64,000 bases of DNA from contig CM055112.1 of NCBI GenBank assembly GCA_029204225.1, positions 28,161,746 through 28,225,745 of the forward strand, in the 5' to 3' direction. Below, in pieces: positions 19,811 through 32,988 of this stretch. Source of the DNA: Diphasiastrum complanatum. Lineage: Eukaryota; Streptophyta; Lycopodiopsida; Lycopodiales; Lycopodiaceae. Positions within the stretch are counted from its first letter, which is position 1. The number at the start of each line of letters is the position of its first letter. The notes below the pieces were generated by a model. The model did no database searches, was not told the DNA's origin, and worked only from the letters and a program-made list of their open reading frames with translations. Made by a program: the position numbers and the translations under genes.

Positions 19811-22369
19811 TCTATTTATAATTGGGCATCAATGTCCTAATAGTCTACGTTGACACTAGTTCTGATTTTCAAAAAATAACGTCGCATTCCATTGTTATAA
19901 TGTCCCTCAGTAGTTTTATTTTGACTTTTATTTTGATTCAACCCAATTCGTCTCTGGCAGTATTCTTTTATTTTGATCTTGTATTTTAATTCAATCCTAG
20001 ATTGTTGAATTTCTACGAGTAGTTTTTTACAAGTATTTATCGTAGGTCCACATTACCTTTGACTTTATCAAACATAGAAATCTAGCAAGTCATAATCTTC
20101 TAGTCCCATCAATTTTAGAAAATAAGTGACTAGGTTTGTATATAAGGATCACAAATGCCGAACTCCCATGATTCTTTTGTTGAATATCAAATGATAATAT
20201 AATATGCTTAACTACTAAAAGTCTAGCATAAGATGAGAGATAGTTGGACTCGCAAGAGGTCATTTTCCATTTGAAGGGGCTCAATACAATAGAAAAAGTA
20301 TATTGAGGTAAGAGTTATCCCATAAGGAAGGCTCACTAGCCTAGTTACTTGACTATGAAGATTGATTTAGAGATGTAGTCCTAAGAGTAAACCAGAAGGG
20401 CTATTGCATGGGAGGATAAGAGTTGGAATATAAGTGACAATTCTTATATTGTTTTGATATCACACCATAAGTTTAAATTCCTATGTCTGACTAATTTTAC
20501 AAAAAAAAATTGCAAATTTCTAAGGTATCTAATAACATTACAATGAAAGTGTTCTGACTAGATTAACAACACTCAAACAACAGAGGTGTCTCAAACTGCC
20601 ATAATGTCTATAGGTATTGCAAATCATAGTAGTTTGTGAATTCCTTTAGCCACTTAGATCAAGAAATCAAAATAGTATATCATGTAAGCAAAATAGTTGA
20701 TGTGCAGAGATTAATAACTAGTACAAATATTAGAACACTACATATTCTTAAAATAGTAGACACTTTCAAATTAACCAAGACAAGATACACTAAAAGATCA
20801 TTTAGGAGATAGTGTACTATTACGCTCATATCAAACTTAGCTCCATGTAGCAGAAAACAATGTCTAATTTTGCTTAGTTCATTAATATTGAGAACGCACA
20901 ATGCATTGTCTATATCTCCCTACATTTGATGACCTTGTACTCACTCATGGATCATTGTTATCTCTATAGCATGCTTGTTGTCTTTATAAGCACATGAAAT
21001 TATTGTAGTCTAATCATTAAAGTGCTTAGTTTACAAGTGTACAAGAACAACTTAGAAGAATTTGTTTAGAGAGGATCGTGTTTTGTAACTATCTTCACGA
21101 TCTTCTTTTGTCACTCGAGTTCATTGGCTACATTCCCTTCTAATTAATGACAACGGGACTCATGATGTCGAGACCCCATTGAATCGTTCTATATGGCCAA
21201 TTGTGGTAGGGCCCATAACGTTAGGATATGTAACATAGAACCCTTGTAGAGTCTTTCTTTATGGGTAATCACAATAGGAACTATAACGTGAGGACCCATA
21301 ATATATAACTAGCTTGTAAATAATTACGACATGACCTGAAATGTAGAACCCTCTTAGAATCACTTTATGGCTAATTATGATAGAACTCATGACATAATGG
21401 CCCCATAAGGATGTTCTTTACACCTAAGATCCGTCAGCCTGACTGTTGAGTAGTAATGTGTAATTTTGCATGTTTGTAGATTGCTTTGTTTTTCTGTCTA
21501 AAAATCTTGAGCAAAATTGTAGGTTTCGACAAATTTGGCTATTCTGAAAACTCCTTGTGTTTCAACAAGAAAACTGAACTTACTAGTCCACATTAAAGAT
21601 GAGAATTTACAAGGAATGAATCTCCAACAATAAGAATTTTGAACTTGAACTTATTCATGATAAAAAAAAATTAGTAGGTGTAGAAGTTGCTCAATACAAT
21701 CAGATGTATTTGATTAAGGATTCTTCCAATTCGACAAGAAAAGTGAGGTCATCTACAAATGAATGTCGAGAGAGCTGACTCGAGAGAATTCACTAGAATT
21801 CATAAGACCTTGAAAGGTTTCCCTCTTTAGAGAAAACCCCAAAGGTTGAACAAAAATGGCAAACAAACAAAGGGAAAAGTAGACACCCTTGTATGATTCA
21901 ATGTCAATGGAGATGGAGTTTGAGAGCACGACATTAAAATGAACTTTGAAAGAGGCAAACGAGTCTGAGAGCTTTAACAAAGTAATATGGGATGTCTAAT
22001 TTACTACAACATTTAAAGGTGTAGTACTGATTGATTTGATATTTGCCCATGATTTCCAAAAGACCTATTGATGGAATGGCTGAATCTATTTTGACTCTTA
22101 TTAATCACTTGATTATAATGCTATTTGATCCATTTTTGCTACATTTGTTGGCAATCTGAAATTTTACATAGTTGATCTTATAGAGATTTGATTGATGACA
22201 ACTTCATTTGATAGTCTCTGATCACCTCAACTACTAATTGACTACATTCAGTGAAAGTATAATGTATTACAAAGTACTTTCTCTATTTAGTTGTTGGGCA
22301 TTTGTATTTATGAAATTGATGAATCATAGTAATAATTGAATATTAGCTATCATAAAAAACAATTGAATC
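19811..22369. other. Intergenic; degenerate repeats at 21150-21420
   Basis: No gene is recognised. At 21150-21420 phrases like TAGAACCCT, TATGGCTAATTATGATAG and CATAACGTGAGGACCCATA recur three or four times with spacing of about 75-100 bp, suggesting an old tandem array. Confidence 0.45.
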
Positions 22370-22729
22370 TTGTGGCTATGTACTTCATTGTGTATAGAAA
22401 CTGAAGCTAGCAATCATAGATACACAGTTTATCTAGCTTCAAGAGCAGAGTTGGAGACTTGGAACGTGAAAGTGCTGAATCTTCCAATGAAAATTCAAGA
22501 TTATAGAGAATTAGTTCATTTTCATGTTTTAGACCTAGTCCATACAAATTTAATTTTTGGATATGAGTGGTTATTTAACAAATCGCCTTCTTTGGCTATT
22601 GATTTTGAGAAGCATGTTCTCACTTTCAAGGAGGGTGATAAGGTAGTTACTTTATTTGGCAACAATTTTGTGAATCCATCAGATGGAATTCCTACATTTA
22701 ATACAATGGAAACATTTGATTATTCATAA
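22370..22729 (+). pseudogene. Ty3/gypsy protease-region relic
   Basis: A 119-residue open stretch resembles the distal half of the Gypsy aspartic protease (RVP_2 type). A beta-strand segment (VLDLVHTNLIFGYEWL) stands where ILGMDWL normally occurs, followed by SPSLAIDFEKHVLTFKEGDKVVTLFG, matching the usual IDFxxxxLTF...G..V.L pattern. The upstream catalytic DSGA/DTGS segment and all of pol are absent. It is an isolated fragment with no natural start codon (the frame opens at TTG). The assignment rests on pattern only. Confidence 0.55.
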
Positions 22730-22981
22730 TATGAAGTTTTTTGAATGTTTGCTTTTCTTATTGTAGATGTACGGTTTTTTGAGTTCTCCATGAATTCTCT
22801 TATTTGATCGTGTTGAATCCTCTCCGAAGATCAGATCAAAGGAACTTTGTTATTTTCAACCATTCGGACTATCGATGTAGGGTATGGAGTCCTGTCTCCA
22901 CAGATGCTTCGTGTGCTAGCTTTCTTGGTGAAAGACGCTATTCCATAACTCCACTGGATTGTGCATACTTGCAACACCTTG

Positions 22982-23300
22982 CTGCTCTAATACCATGTTA
23001 ACTTATTGAGGATCTAGTGTAGTATACATATCACAAACACAATCATCATAGCTCGAGCACCGCAAGCTCTTAAAGTTGGCACAACAAAAGTTAAATTGTA
23101 TTACAAAGAAAATTGTACACATAGGAACACACAAAGTGCATGTCCCTGACACATGTCCTAAAAATTGGCCTACCACAACAAACTATAGCTAGGCCCATTA
23201 TGGCCACATGTACTGAGAAAGCCGAGACATGCCCTCGAGTATAGAATTACAAAACCAAAAACGTATTGTACAAGCTAATTTTCCTATGTGTGTGGCTACC
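22982..23300 (-). mobile_element. Copia-type primer site and LTR end, minus strand
   Basis: GCTCTAATACCA at 22982-22993 is the complement of TGGTATTAGAGC, a one-base variant of the initiator-Met-tRNA primer site. TGTTAAC follows at once (22994), as expected for an LTR end read on the minus strand. The outer LTR end is not visible, so the right limit is arbitrary. Internal sequence to the left has no readable gag. Confidence 0.45.
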
Positions 23301-26300
23301 CAGATAGTCCAAGTAGCCAATAAAGGGACGAGTGTTTGACTAATATGTTGATAGAAGATCACGTCCCGATTACTACTAAATAATATAGTAAACTAGATAA
23401 ACTGTAAATCTAGTTTAACTGCATAATAATGCATCTTGAGCTTACATAAAATACATTAGATTCAATATGATTCTTACAAATTTAAATATTGTGGCTTGGG
23501 GATGAAGTTATTGTGGATTGATCTTTGGCTTTTACGTGGTTGGGTGGTTTGGCTGCACTATCTCCTTTCGAGTGTTTTGGCAAGCTTGATCCTTGGGGAT
23601 TATCTCAATAACAATTATCATGTTATCGTTCTTAATCAAAGACAAAAAGAAGTCTCAAAATTACATTTGTCACTTCTAGTATAGGACCATTTGCATTGAG
23701 TTTCAAAAAGAAAAATCCTTACTAATTTTCACCAAAACCCTTCCACCAAGTAGGACTATTTTTTGTGAACTAAAAATAAAAGAAGTGATGCGAGTGTATT
23801 GGTGATTAATCATATTGTAATAGGGGGCAAATGTTGTGTTGGTTGAACACTAATATTTTTTTTATCTAAGGACAAATGGCATCATTATATTAGGAGGTTT
23901 TTCAAAATGCAAAAGCTTTTGACATTTCATAAAGACATTCAAGCCTAGATTCAGCCTGGAGTATCATCAACATAACTCCTTGATCTCTTGTTTCTCATAA
24001 CAACTTTTTTTATTTATTTAAATTTCACTCTTTTCATGACTTCTCTCTTGGATTTAAACAATTGAAAATAACAAATGATAATACAGGAAAATTGAGAGAT
24101 AAAAGCAAGGTAAAGGCCACCAAAATTGAGAGGCCCTAGCTTGATGTCATTGTGTTTCTTCCTTATCTAATGCATTAGAGTGCACAAAGCTACAATATTG
24201 GTCTACCTCTATTACCCAGTTTGCGTTTAGGCATGTTATAACTATGGTAGGAGATTTCAAGCACCATACTTGGATCTGACTGTAGATTGGGATTTAGTAC
24301 TAGGTGTCTAGTTCCTTGCGTTGGTGGATTCCACAAAGAATCCACGTTTTTCTTGTCCAATTGCTTGTCATCTTTTAATGAAATGTGTATTTTCAAACAC
24401 TCCTTCTAGAAGAATTGTTTATGCATAGTTATCTTGTATTGTGACCTAAATTTTATGGGGATATGATGTCATTTGTTTATAGGCTTAGTTATTTGAATAG
24501 TAATTTAGATTGGGCCAATTCCAATGTTGTTTAGATTTTTTTTTTATTATTATTCTACGTTTATCAATAAGATTATCTATACCTTGAACCACTAGTTGCC
24601 AAAATCTCTAATATCTACCAAGATTGATAACCAACATATATTTGAGTTTTAAATATCTGCCCAAGATTTATATTCGATGACTGATTATTTATTGTTGATA
24701 TCTGGATATGGCTATAAATGGGAGGTCTGGTTATCAATCTCAATTTATTCATAGTTGAAAGATATGTAGAAAATTAGTTAAAGTTTATGCTATTTGAAAC
24801 AAATTATCAAAATTTCATTGAGTTTGCAAGTTCAAATTTCGGATTTGTGCATGCTAATTAATTTTGGTGCATGTACATCAAGATTACATTTCATAGAGCT
24901 CACAAGTCCACATTATGAACTTTTGCTTGTTGATTTTTTTGCACATGTATTAATAGTGAGGATAGAATTTGATTGACCTTACAAATTTCAATTTTAAGTT
25001 TTTGCATGCCTATTTTTTGGCCACGTGCATTGATAACCACAAGAAATAACCAATTTTTTTTTGGAAATTAAATCATACTACATTGATACCCTTAGCTATA
25101 TATAACTACGAGTTCTATTAGCTTAAATACCCCAAGCCATTAAAAACCACCTGTTTGGATTCTTGTTATAAATTGATAACCAGTAGGATATAAAATAAGA
25201 GAAATACTCAGAATGGGCATTTTAAAAACTAACTAAAAGTAAATATCGGAAACTAGTAGGTCATAAAAAATCACACAATCACAAAACATTAGCCAATTCT
25301 ATCCTTGGGGTAGCTTGGAAGGTTTTTTTGCTAGGAGATGGTCGTAATCTAACCTAGAAATAGATTATAAATATTGCATTTCTACAAAATTAATATGCTT
25401 TGGATCTCAGAAGAAATACGAAATGTTTTTGTTATGTACGGAATTGTTCTATACCCTGTTTCATTTCGTACTATGGGAAAAATGTATGGAACCTGTAAAA
25501 AATTTTCTTTTTAAAAAAAGACCAAAAAAATAAATACAAATAAGAAATATCTTATACTACCTAAAAATAGTATTATATACTTTCTATTTCTAGATTTGGG
25601 TCCTTTTTTGAGTAATTTATTAATTTTTTTGGGTTTTAAACCATTTTGAAGGGTTTTGGAGTTTTTTTGCAAATTTTTTTTTAGGGTTTCGTGGTACGGA
25701 ACCATTCCTTACCATGAAATTGTTCCGTACTGTGCCTACCCCACAAACCGGGTTAAGTGGGAACTTAGTTTTGGATGTTGGAACATGCACAACAAGATGA
25801 TCTTTTGGGAGGGAGTCAACTGCTTACAACGTCAATGGTTTGCATTATTCATGCTAACAAATTCTTTCTAATATTTTTGGAGCAATTTGATACTCCAATT
25901 TACACTTAATTCAATCTAACATCATATAATGGCTTTTTGCCCTCGATTTTAGTAATTATGTGGGATTGTAGATATTGTGCTGGAACAACACAAATTTTCT
26001 AGATAATGTAAGGATTATTGTTTTTTATTGTCAAGAAAAAGGACGACGACGAAACATAAAATCAATATAGAGAGTACTTGGCACAACCTTTGAATGACAA
26101 ATGGGTCAAGATGCGTAAGTGACATATGGACCAAAATAAGTGTGAAAATGAGGTTATATGACATTCACCAAGGTATGTTGAAAAATATTAATAAAATATG
26201 TTTAAATGGTGGGATTACCCCAAGTAAAAAGAAAGAGTCCACATTGGTTGTACCCAAAATCCTCCATTAATTGTATTGGTGAGAATATACCCAAGCCAAG

Positions 26301-27190
26301 TCAAAAAGAGCGATGCTTCATGTGGGTGTGCTGAAATATTCCAATGGTAAAAAAAGATATGCCAATGGAAGGGAATGCATGCACCTAAACCATGTCAAAA
26401 ATGACCATTATAATATAGGAAAGAAAATGTAAGAGGAGGCAAAAGCTGACCTAAAATGAATAAACAAAAAGACTAGCATATCTTTTATATTGTCTAGAAT
26501 GATTAAGGCCTCCTTTTTCTCTCTCTAATGGCACTTGATGACACTAGTAGAGTTTTAGCCTCCATTCTTGGATTTCATCAACATCGCAAAGGTGACACTT
26601 GTCCTCAATTCAAGGGTGTTATCCAAATCATGAAAAGATCTATATGTAGTTATTCCCTTAGTGAAAGTCTAAGGACATAGCTTAGTTTCAAGATGAAGGG
26701 TATCATGTTTTAGCAACATTCAATATGAAACGAAGGTCCTTATTTTACCTTTCAAATGAAATGTAACCGAGTGGTCTTTATGGACGTCTTGTGGAAGGTT
26801 GTGTCCATGAGTTTGACTCTTGACTTGCAAACAATTATCATGACTTTGACTCTTGACTTGAGAACTTATTCTACACTAGTAAATATCCCAATTCTTTCAC
26901 ATTTGAGAACCTAGCCCTTGGGTCGATGCCTCGTCAATTTTTGCACCTCGATGGGCACTAAGATGGCTCAAATAGCGATGCCACGTGTCGTGTCAAAGGT
27001 GCACCACACCCAAACGCACCCCACTTGCAGGTGCATGTCTTGCAAAGCACATCAATGGATCATATCATCTTTTGTCTTCACCAATCCTACTCTAGGCTCA
27101 CAAATGTTTTATGACGATTCATGACTCTTATTACTCCATAATAAATTTTACACAAGCCACAACCCTCAAGGGGTTTTTTGAATTTGAGAA
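23301..27190. other. Intergenic, AT-rich, no gene recognised
   Basis: Long AT-rich DNA with short frames only. A possible inverted-repeat element at 25430-25735 is listed separately. Near 26790-26860 the phrase TTTGACTCTTGACTTG is duplicated. I see no coding evidence. Confidence 0.45.
25430..25735. repeat. Possible inverted-repeat element with GTACGGAA ends
   Basis: GTACGGAATTGTTC near 25438 faces its approximate inverse, GAAATTGTTCCGTAC, near 25715-25730. A second GGTACGGAACC and a TTCGTAC lie just inside. The interior is very AT-rich. No clear duplication flanks it. Confidence 0.35.
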
Positions 27191-27197
27191 CCTACTG

Positions 27198-27297
27198 GGC
27201 TCTTTCCATGCTCACCCTCTCACGTGTTTAGGACATTGGCACGAACTCTTTCCATGCTCACCCTCTCACTCTTCCTTTCCATGCTCACCCTCTCACT
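27198..27297. repeat. Triplicated TTTCCATGCTCACCCTCTCAC unit
   Basis: Three copies of a unit of about 21 bp, TTTCCATGCTCACCCTCTCA plus C, at about 27203, 27249 and 27277, with unequal spacers. It lies upstream of the BT1-like gene, so it may be in its distal promoter. Confidence 0.75.
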
Positions 27298-27300
27298 CGT

Positions 27301-28053
27301 GTTAGGACATCCGCATGAAAAACGGCCCAAGGGTGGTTTTGCGTGGGTTTGCTTCAAGGGTTGGGGGCCCTCATGTGCCATGCATTACAATTATTTCACG
27401 TGTCAAAGAAAGGCAAAGAGGCACTTGAAGGGCAATGGGCTTGCAAATGATAATCATGAAAAAAAAAAAAAAAAAGATCCTCCCCCCTGCCCCTTTCTTC
27501 TCTTTTCCTCCTCCTCTGTGTGCTGCTTCTGTGCCTCCAGCGGACGAAGCTCTCGGCGATGGCGATGGCGATGGCGTAAAGTACTCTCTTAACTATGTTC
27601 CACTCCAATCCAACTTCTTCTTCTTCTTGTTATTCTTTAGCGTAACTGGCCGGAAGGAGGCATGGTTGTGCGAGTCAGCGTTGAGCCGCCCCTCTGTTGC
27701 ACTGTTTCCTGCAAGCACAGCACAGTGAAGACACACTCATGCATCACAGCATTCCACTGATCTTAACCAAGAGATAGAAGTAGCTCACTGCTGATCAATG
27801 ACATAAGGTATTGGGTTTTGGGATTCTTTTAGGTTTCTGTTTAAGGTGTTGCATCGTCTGTTTTGGAAGCTTGAGGCGGTTCGGATCGCCTGAGGGTCAG
27901 AGTGATTGCCCAAGTTGTTATTTGGATTTGACTGTTTTAGAATTCTTTTCTTTGCCATGTCATGGATTTACGGAGGGAACGTTTAGATCCTTTAATATTC
28001 ATGAGAGGTCAATCAGAACAAGGAATGCACTCGATATTGTGGGAAGGAGATTG
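27301..28053 (+). promoter_or_regulatory. Upstream region and probable 5' leader of the BT1-like gene
   Basis: A poly-A run (27460-27475) and a CT-rich stretch (27480-27545, typical of plant leaders) precede a tiny upstream frame, three ATGGCG units then TAA (27559-27579). The frame of exon 1 is open upstream of its ATG but contains no in-frame ATG before 28054. I found no convincing TATA box. The transcription start and any leader intron cannot be placed from sequence. Confidence 0.4.
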
Positions 28054-30112
28054 ATGGCAAGCATGCGCGGGGGGGGTACCGAGGGTTTGAAATCTTCACC
28101 CACTGGGGTCCGAGCAGTTCACATAGATAAGCTTATGCGGAGGAGGCAGCTGCCAGCAGAGAGGTTTTCTGCACTTCCCGCTCTGGTTTCCGTGGTCTCG
28201 GAGCAAATGGCAGAACTTGTGAAAAGCCCTCCATTTCCAGATTCCGCCCCTATCTCCGAATTTAGTTTCAAAAATTTTTCTTTACAGGATGAAAATGAAA
28301 AGGTTCTTAAAAGTGTAGTTGAACTGGATGAAAACGAGAAGCAGAAGCAGAAGCAGAAGTCGAGGAAAAAGGGAACGTTGGCTGTTCGTCTGAAATTGGG
28401 AAATGCATCTCTAAAGAGATTGTTAAGTGGGGCTTTTGCAGGAGCAATATCGAGAACAGCAGTAGCTCCTCTGGAAACCATCCGAACCCATTTAATGGTT
28501 GGAAGTGGTGGCAAATCAATTGGAGCCGTCTTTACTAATATAATTGAGACGGAAGGTTGGCAGGGCCTTTTCCGTGGCAATGGTATCAATGTCATCCGAG
28601 TGGCACCCAGCAAAGCCATCGAGGTGCGCCTATTTTATGCAGCTTAATCCTCGTTATCAGATATTTTTTCGGCCCTTATATAGAGTACTGTACTTCTTGT
28701 TTGTCGTACAGGTGGAAGTCAACTTCTTTTATCCGCTGAATCTATCGAGACATGGTGTCTCCTTTATTTCACCTTGTTGGGTTATTTTCGGTTGTGAGCA
28801 CTATATGAATTATTGTATTTTCCTTCATTCCTATTAAGTTGTGGTTGTGGTTGGGTCTAGAGGATAGGTAGGCATTCGTCCTAGATTTTGTAATTAGGAA
28901 GTACATTGAAAGTCATGTGAGGTTCTCAATTAAGTCAATACGTTGTTCACTTCTACTAGTCTTCTAGTATGCTGGAAATGAGAATAGTTATGAATGAACT
29001 CAACATTTTTGTGTTGATTGACGTGAAGAATATAAAAAGTCAATTGTGACAAGCTGAAGTGTACAATTTTGAGAGTATGCATATTACAAGGCAGACAAGC
29101 ATCAACAATTGTACTCGGTGATTGCAAATTACATTTTTTATTCATATGTATCTTTTATATCTCAGATCATTTCATGTTTGTGTTACTCATGTAGATGATT
29201 CTGGATGTTTGGTTTTGTTCTATCCGTACATGCATGGTGGGTGCATTAATGAAACAACTGGTGAGATATCCATTGATTTGCGATTTACCAAACTCGAGTT
29301 TTCAGTAGGGGTTTCAACAAAGATGTTCTCCAAATGGCTTTTCCAACTGGCATTTCAGTAGAGGAATATTGTTGTTATTGAAGTAATTTGGAAATATATG
29401 TATGCTAATAAGGATGCAATAGCATCTAGTCAACGTTACAGATTTGAGCTATGGTTACAAGTTGATGGTTATGTATTTAGACTGGCTTCCCACCCAAGAT
29501 TACGAAATGGATCACTGAATATGCAGCTATTGATAGGTTCTTCATAGATCAGCATGTGAAGCTACTACATGTTGTGCGTCTACAAGTGAGGTACATGGGA
29601 GCAAGAACCGATTGACGCACCTAGATCTTTTATGTGATCCATTTCATATAAGACCCAGGACTGGTGAATGGTGTGCACATGTGCAGAATGTAAGTGTTCA
29701 TGAATATCTAGGGGCCTCCAAGAGTCCCTCTCCAGTGAAGGACAGCTACTAGGTTTATGAATAATCATCAATAAAGTCTGTTGCTCTGGACGCAAGCACC
29801 CTCAACTGCAGATGCATTGATATAAAGCTTAGCACTGACAAAAGCCTGGCTTCTTCATGTGGGGTGAATGTTGTGGAGATGCTAATACGTAAACGTTAAG
29901 GGATTTGCTAGTAGTCTCTCCTTTAAAATGTGGCTAGGGCCCTTGTTGCTCATTGTGGCATCCTTGAAGGCGTGTATTATTCCATGAGCTGTTTGTCAGT
30001 ACTTTTTCACTTGCTCTCCAATACGTCAATTTCACTAGTGCTATCATGGCTTGCATCAATCTTGACCTTTACATTGTTGCTTGTCATACCAGAATGTCAG
30101 TCTTAGATTGGG

Positions 30113-30173
<61 letters not shown>

Positions 30174-31385
30174 CACTATCATTCAAAGTGGTTACTAATG
30201 CAGTGGTAGTAAATGTTTGGATTGTGCAGCTTTTTGCCTATGATACATTTAAGAGTTTTCTTACTCCAAAACCCGGGGCACAACCTCTTATACCTCTTCC
30301 AGCCTCTACAATTGCTGGAGCAACAGCAGGTGTTTGCTCAACTTTGTGTACGTACCCTTTGGAATTGCTCAAGACTCGAGTAACAATTCAGGTATGCATG
30401 GTTATTGCACAAAATAAGTTGGAAATCTGTTCAGCCTTGTTCAGTCGAGTGTCTGTCTAGAAACGGGGTGTGAGTTTTTGTTTGAGTAAAAAGCAAAAGA
30501 ATATCATTTCATTTCATTCAGCTAGTTGAATGTGCAGCTGGCTGTTCTAACGAGTAAAGTATATTAACACATTATCTTGATCCAACTGTCCTTATCCATT
30601 GGAATGCCATGCCTGTGATTAGCTGTGTAAAGAATGTGCTACTCGAGTGACCAACCTATTGCTAAATCATAGGTAGGTTGCTGTGTTTCATATATCTAAG
30701 GGGTTCAGAGATCACCTTTGTGAAAAGTAGGAAAAATAGAGTAATTATACGGAAAAAATATGCTGAGTCTAGACTACAAACGTGCTGAATTGTTTGTAAG
30801 GTTTCGTGGATGATGGTAAGGTATTGTGTGGATCTTACAGGTAATAAATAATGTCTTAATATAGTTTCATCATTGTTGCAGCGTGGTGTCTATGACAATG
30901 TCTTCCATGCTTTTATGAAGATATGTCACGAGGAAGGGCCAAGGGAGCTCTACAGAGGGCTTAGTCCAAGCTTGATTGGTGTCGTGCCTTATGCAGCAAC
31001 TAATTATTTTGCTTATGAAACTTTGAGAAAAATGTATAAAAAATCTACCAAACAAGAGAATGTAGGAAATTTAGCAACTCTTTTAATTGGTTCAGCAGCT
31101 GGTGCGATTGCAAGTGCTGCAACTTTCCCTTTGGAAGTAGCCAGGAAACATATGCAGGTGGGCGCGCTGAGTGGAAGGCAGGTATATCGCAATGTTTTTC
31201 ATGCTCTTTCCAGCATACTTGAACAAGAAGGTCCAGCTGGTCTTTACAGAGGACTTGGAGCAAGCTGCATGAAACTGATGCCCGCAGCAGGAATTTCCTT
31301 CATGTGCTATGAAGCATGTAAAAGAATTCTAATAGAGGAAGAAAATGAACAAAATCTGCTTAAACGACCGGCGACCGTTGGCTGA
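28054..31385 (+). CDS. BRITTLE1-like mitochondrial-carrier-family adenine nucleotide transporter (3 exons)
   Basis: Probable exons are 28054-28623, 30230-30391 and 30882-31385, all joined in phase 0 with GT-AG introns (donors GAG|GTGCGC and CAG|GTATGC; acceptors GTGCAG and TTGCAG). The product is 411 residues. After a poorly conserved, charged N-terminus with a KQKQKQK run, three carrier repeats follow, with signatures PLETIRT, PLELLKT and PLEVARK (PxExxK/R) and matching RG-rich matrix loops. LKRLLSGAFAGAISRTAVAPLETIRTHLMVG and APSKAIE are hallmarks of the BT1 clade, which moves adenine nucleotides or ADP-glucose across plastid and mitochondrial membranes. Introns fall just after SKAIE and RVTIQ. 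ATG 28054 is the only in-frame Met before the conserved part; the family is usually near 400 residues. Targeting cannot be settled from this N-terminus. No damage is seen. Confidence 0.92.
30116..30171. repeat. (GA)n microsatellite in BT1 intron 1
   Basis: A pure AG/GA run of 56 bp, about 60 bp before the intron 1 acceptor. Confidence 0.97.
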
Positions 31386-32480
31386 TCAAGTGAATATTTG
31401 CATAACGAATATCACGCTCTGATCTGATTCTGAAACCTTTGACCTTTTATGGGATAGAAGTCCTGCATTGGTATTCAGTTTTGACTTACACAATTAAGCA
31501 GACTGTTGAGGCATTTTTGGGGTAGAAATATTGGTCGAAATTCTATAGCTTTTGCAAAGCTGAGTTGTGGACGTATGTTGCAGATTATATGGCAGTCATC
31601 TAATTTAAAGCATCAAATGCTAGTATACTGCTATTATGCAGATCACGCGGGAAATTGTTGCTGTTTTTTTATGCAGGGGCAACTATTCATGTATAACACC
31701 AACAAGGTGGATGTCAAGAAAAAAAAGAAAAAGTGTATCAAGTTTTCATCTTACATTACTCTATAATGCACAATTCCCAACTTATTCAGTAGCTTGTTGC
31801 TGGTGATACTAAGTTTGATATGACTGGCTTATTATGCTGTTGTAGGCTGTTCATCTGTTCTGAGCTAGGAAAAGGTCATAAATTTGATTCGTTTGCTATG
31901 AAAGTGATGAGTTCCTTTTGTTGCTCTCAAACTTTTTGTTTGAATGACAAACTAGAATCTGCTGTTTAGTGGGCTTTAAATAAGGTTTGTTCTGGTCTTG
32001 TTCCTTTTAGTCATCATTGTAACTTTCCACATACATCAGTACCAACATGTATGTCTGGAGATCCTTCTTTGCAGTTTGTTGCCTTATGGTTATTTTAAAA
32101 TAATTTTTCATATTGACAAGGCAAGTTGTGCTCATATGTAGCTACTGTTGAAGTCGCACTGCTCTCATAGACAGATGCTCTCCCAACAAACATTCACCAA
32201 GGATTCAAATGCATATATCCAAGAAAATGGCAGATATGTTGGTTGTGTTAGCATACATTAAAACCTATTAAATTAATCTCTACTAATACCCTTAGTCAAT
32301 ACATTCACAACATGTAAGCATTTTCATACCTAAGCCCAAAATTAAATGTGAGCTAACGTAAGGCTCCTTTTGTAGCATGCTAATGCAACTCTCTCGGAAC
32401 TACTATAAACTGACTAATAGTGCCAACAACATAACAAAATTTGTTTATTGTAGTGATCGTACATGAGATTTTTCACAAGT
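31386..32480. other. 3' flank of BT1-like gene, then intergenic
   Basis: The first few hundred bases after the stop are probably 3' untranslated sequence. The rest has no recognisable gene. A poly-A-rich AAGAAAAAAAAGAAAAAG stretch lies near 31717. Confidence 0.45.
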
Positions 32481-32492
32481 TTCCTGAGCCAT

Positions 32493-32930
32493 CTATCTTG
32501 GAGTACCAAACACAGGGGGCTTGCTTGATGTCTTTAAAAAAACACACAATTTGCACACAAGAGATTCTTTGGCCTTTACTTTTAATCCTCTTGGTTGCTT
32601 CACATGTACCTCTTCATCCAAATATCCACTGATGAAAGCAAACTTGGTATCCATTATTTGCAAGACCCAACCAAATGATCCTTGCACTAGCACATACCAT
32701 CAAATTTGTAGTTGATTTTGCAGACCCATTTACCATGGATGGGTCTCATCCTTAGGTAGTTTTGCCAAATCCCATGTCTCCATTTCTATGATAAAAATGT
32801 ACTCTTTCTTCATTGCAACTCTCCACTTTGGGATGCCTCTTCATAAGTACTTGGTTTTTTATTTGTCAAAATGCCATTAGTGCAAAATTCAAGCTATGAT
32901 TGCCCCTTTAAGGGCCTCTTAGCACCCTTC
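32493..32930 (-). pseudogene. Copia reverse transcriptase fragment
   Basis: The minus strand encodes GSFGWVLQIMDTKFAFISGYLDEEVHVKQPRG and then KESLVCKLCVFLKTSSKPP, the Copia reverse transcriptase segment around the first catalytic aspartate. Upstream on that strand (32700-32930) are decayed pieces resembling the HPKVESCNEE and MGFGKTT-type start of the domain. Neither end of the element is present. It differs in sequence from Copia-A/B, so it is a separate family. Confidence 0.7.
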
Positions 32931-32988
32931 TTGCCACTTGCTCACTAGATTCCACTTGATAAACATGATGAGAGAGAAAAAGATAGAG

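Noticed and set aside
19626-19853. Possible small repeat protein over the 84-bp duplication
   Set aside because: The frame exists only because 84 is a multiple of three. There is no family feature and no gene context.
26918-27305. Possible small secreted or cysteine-rich protein
   Set aside because: Frames here are short, overlap a tandem repeat and have neither a signal peptide pattern nor conserved spacing of cysteines.
27811-28053. Extension of the BT1-like protein by 81 residues upstream
   Set aside because: The upstream frame is open but starts with TTG at 27811 and has no ATG before 28054. The translated sequence is cysteine-rich and unlike a carrier N-terminus, so it is more likely leader.
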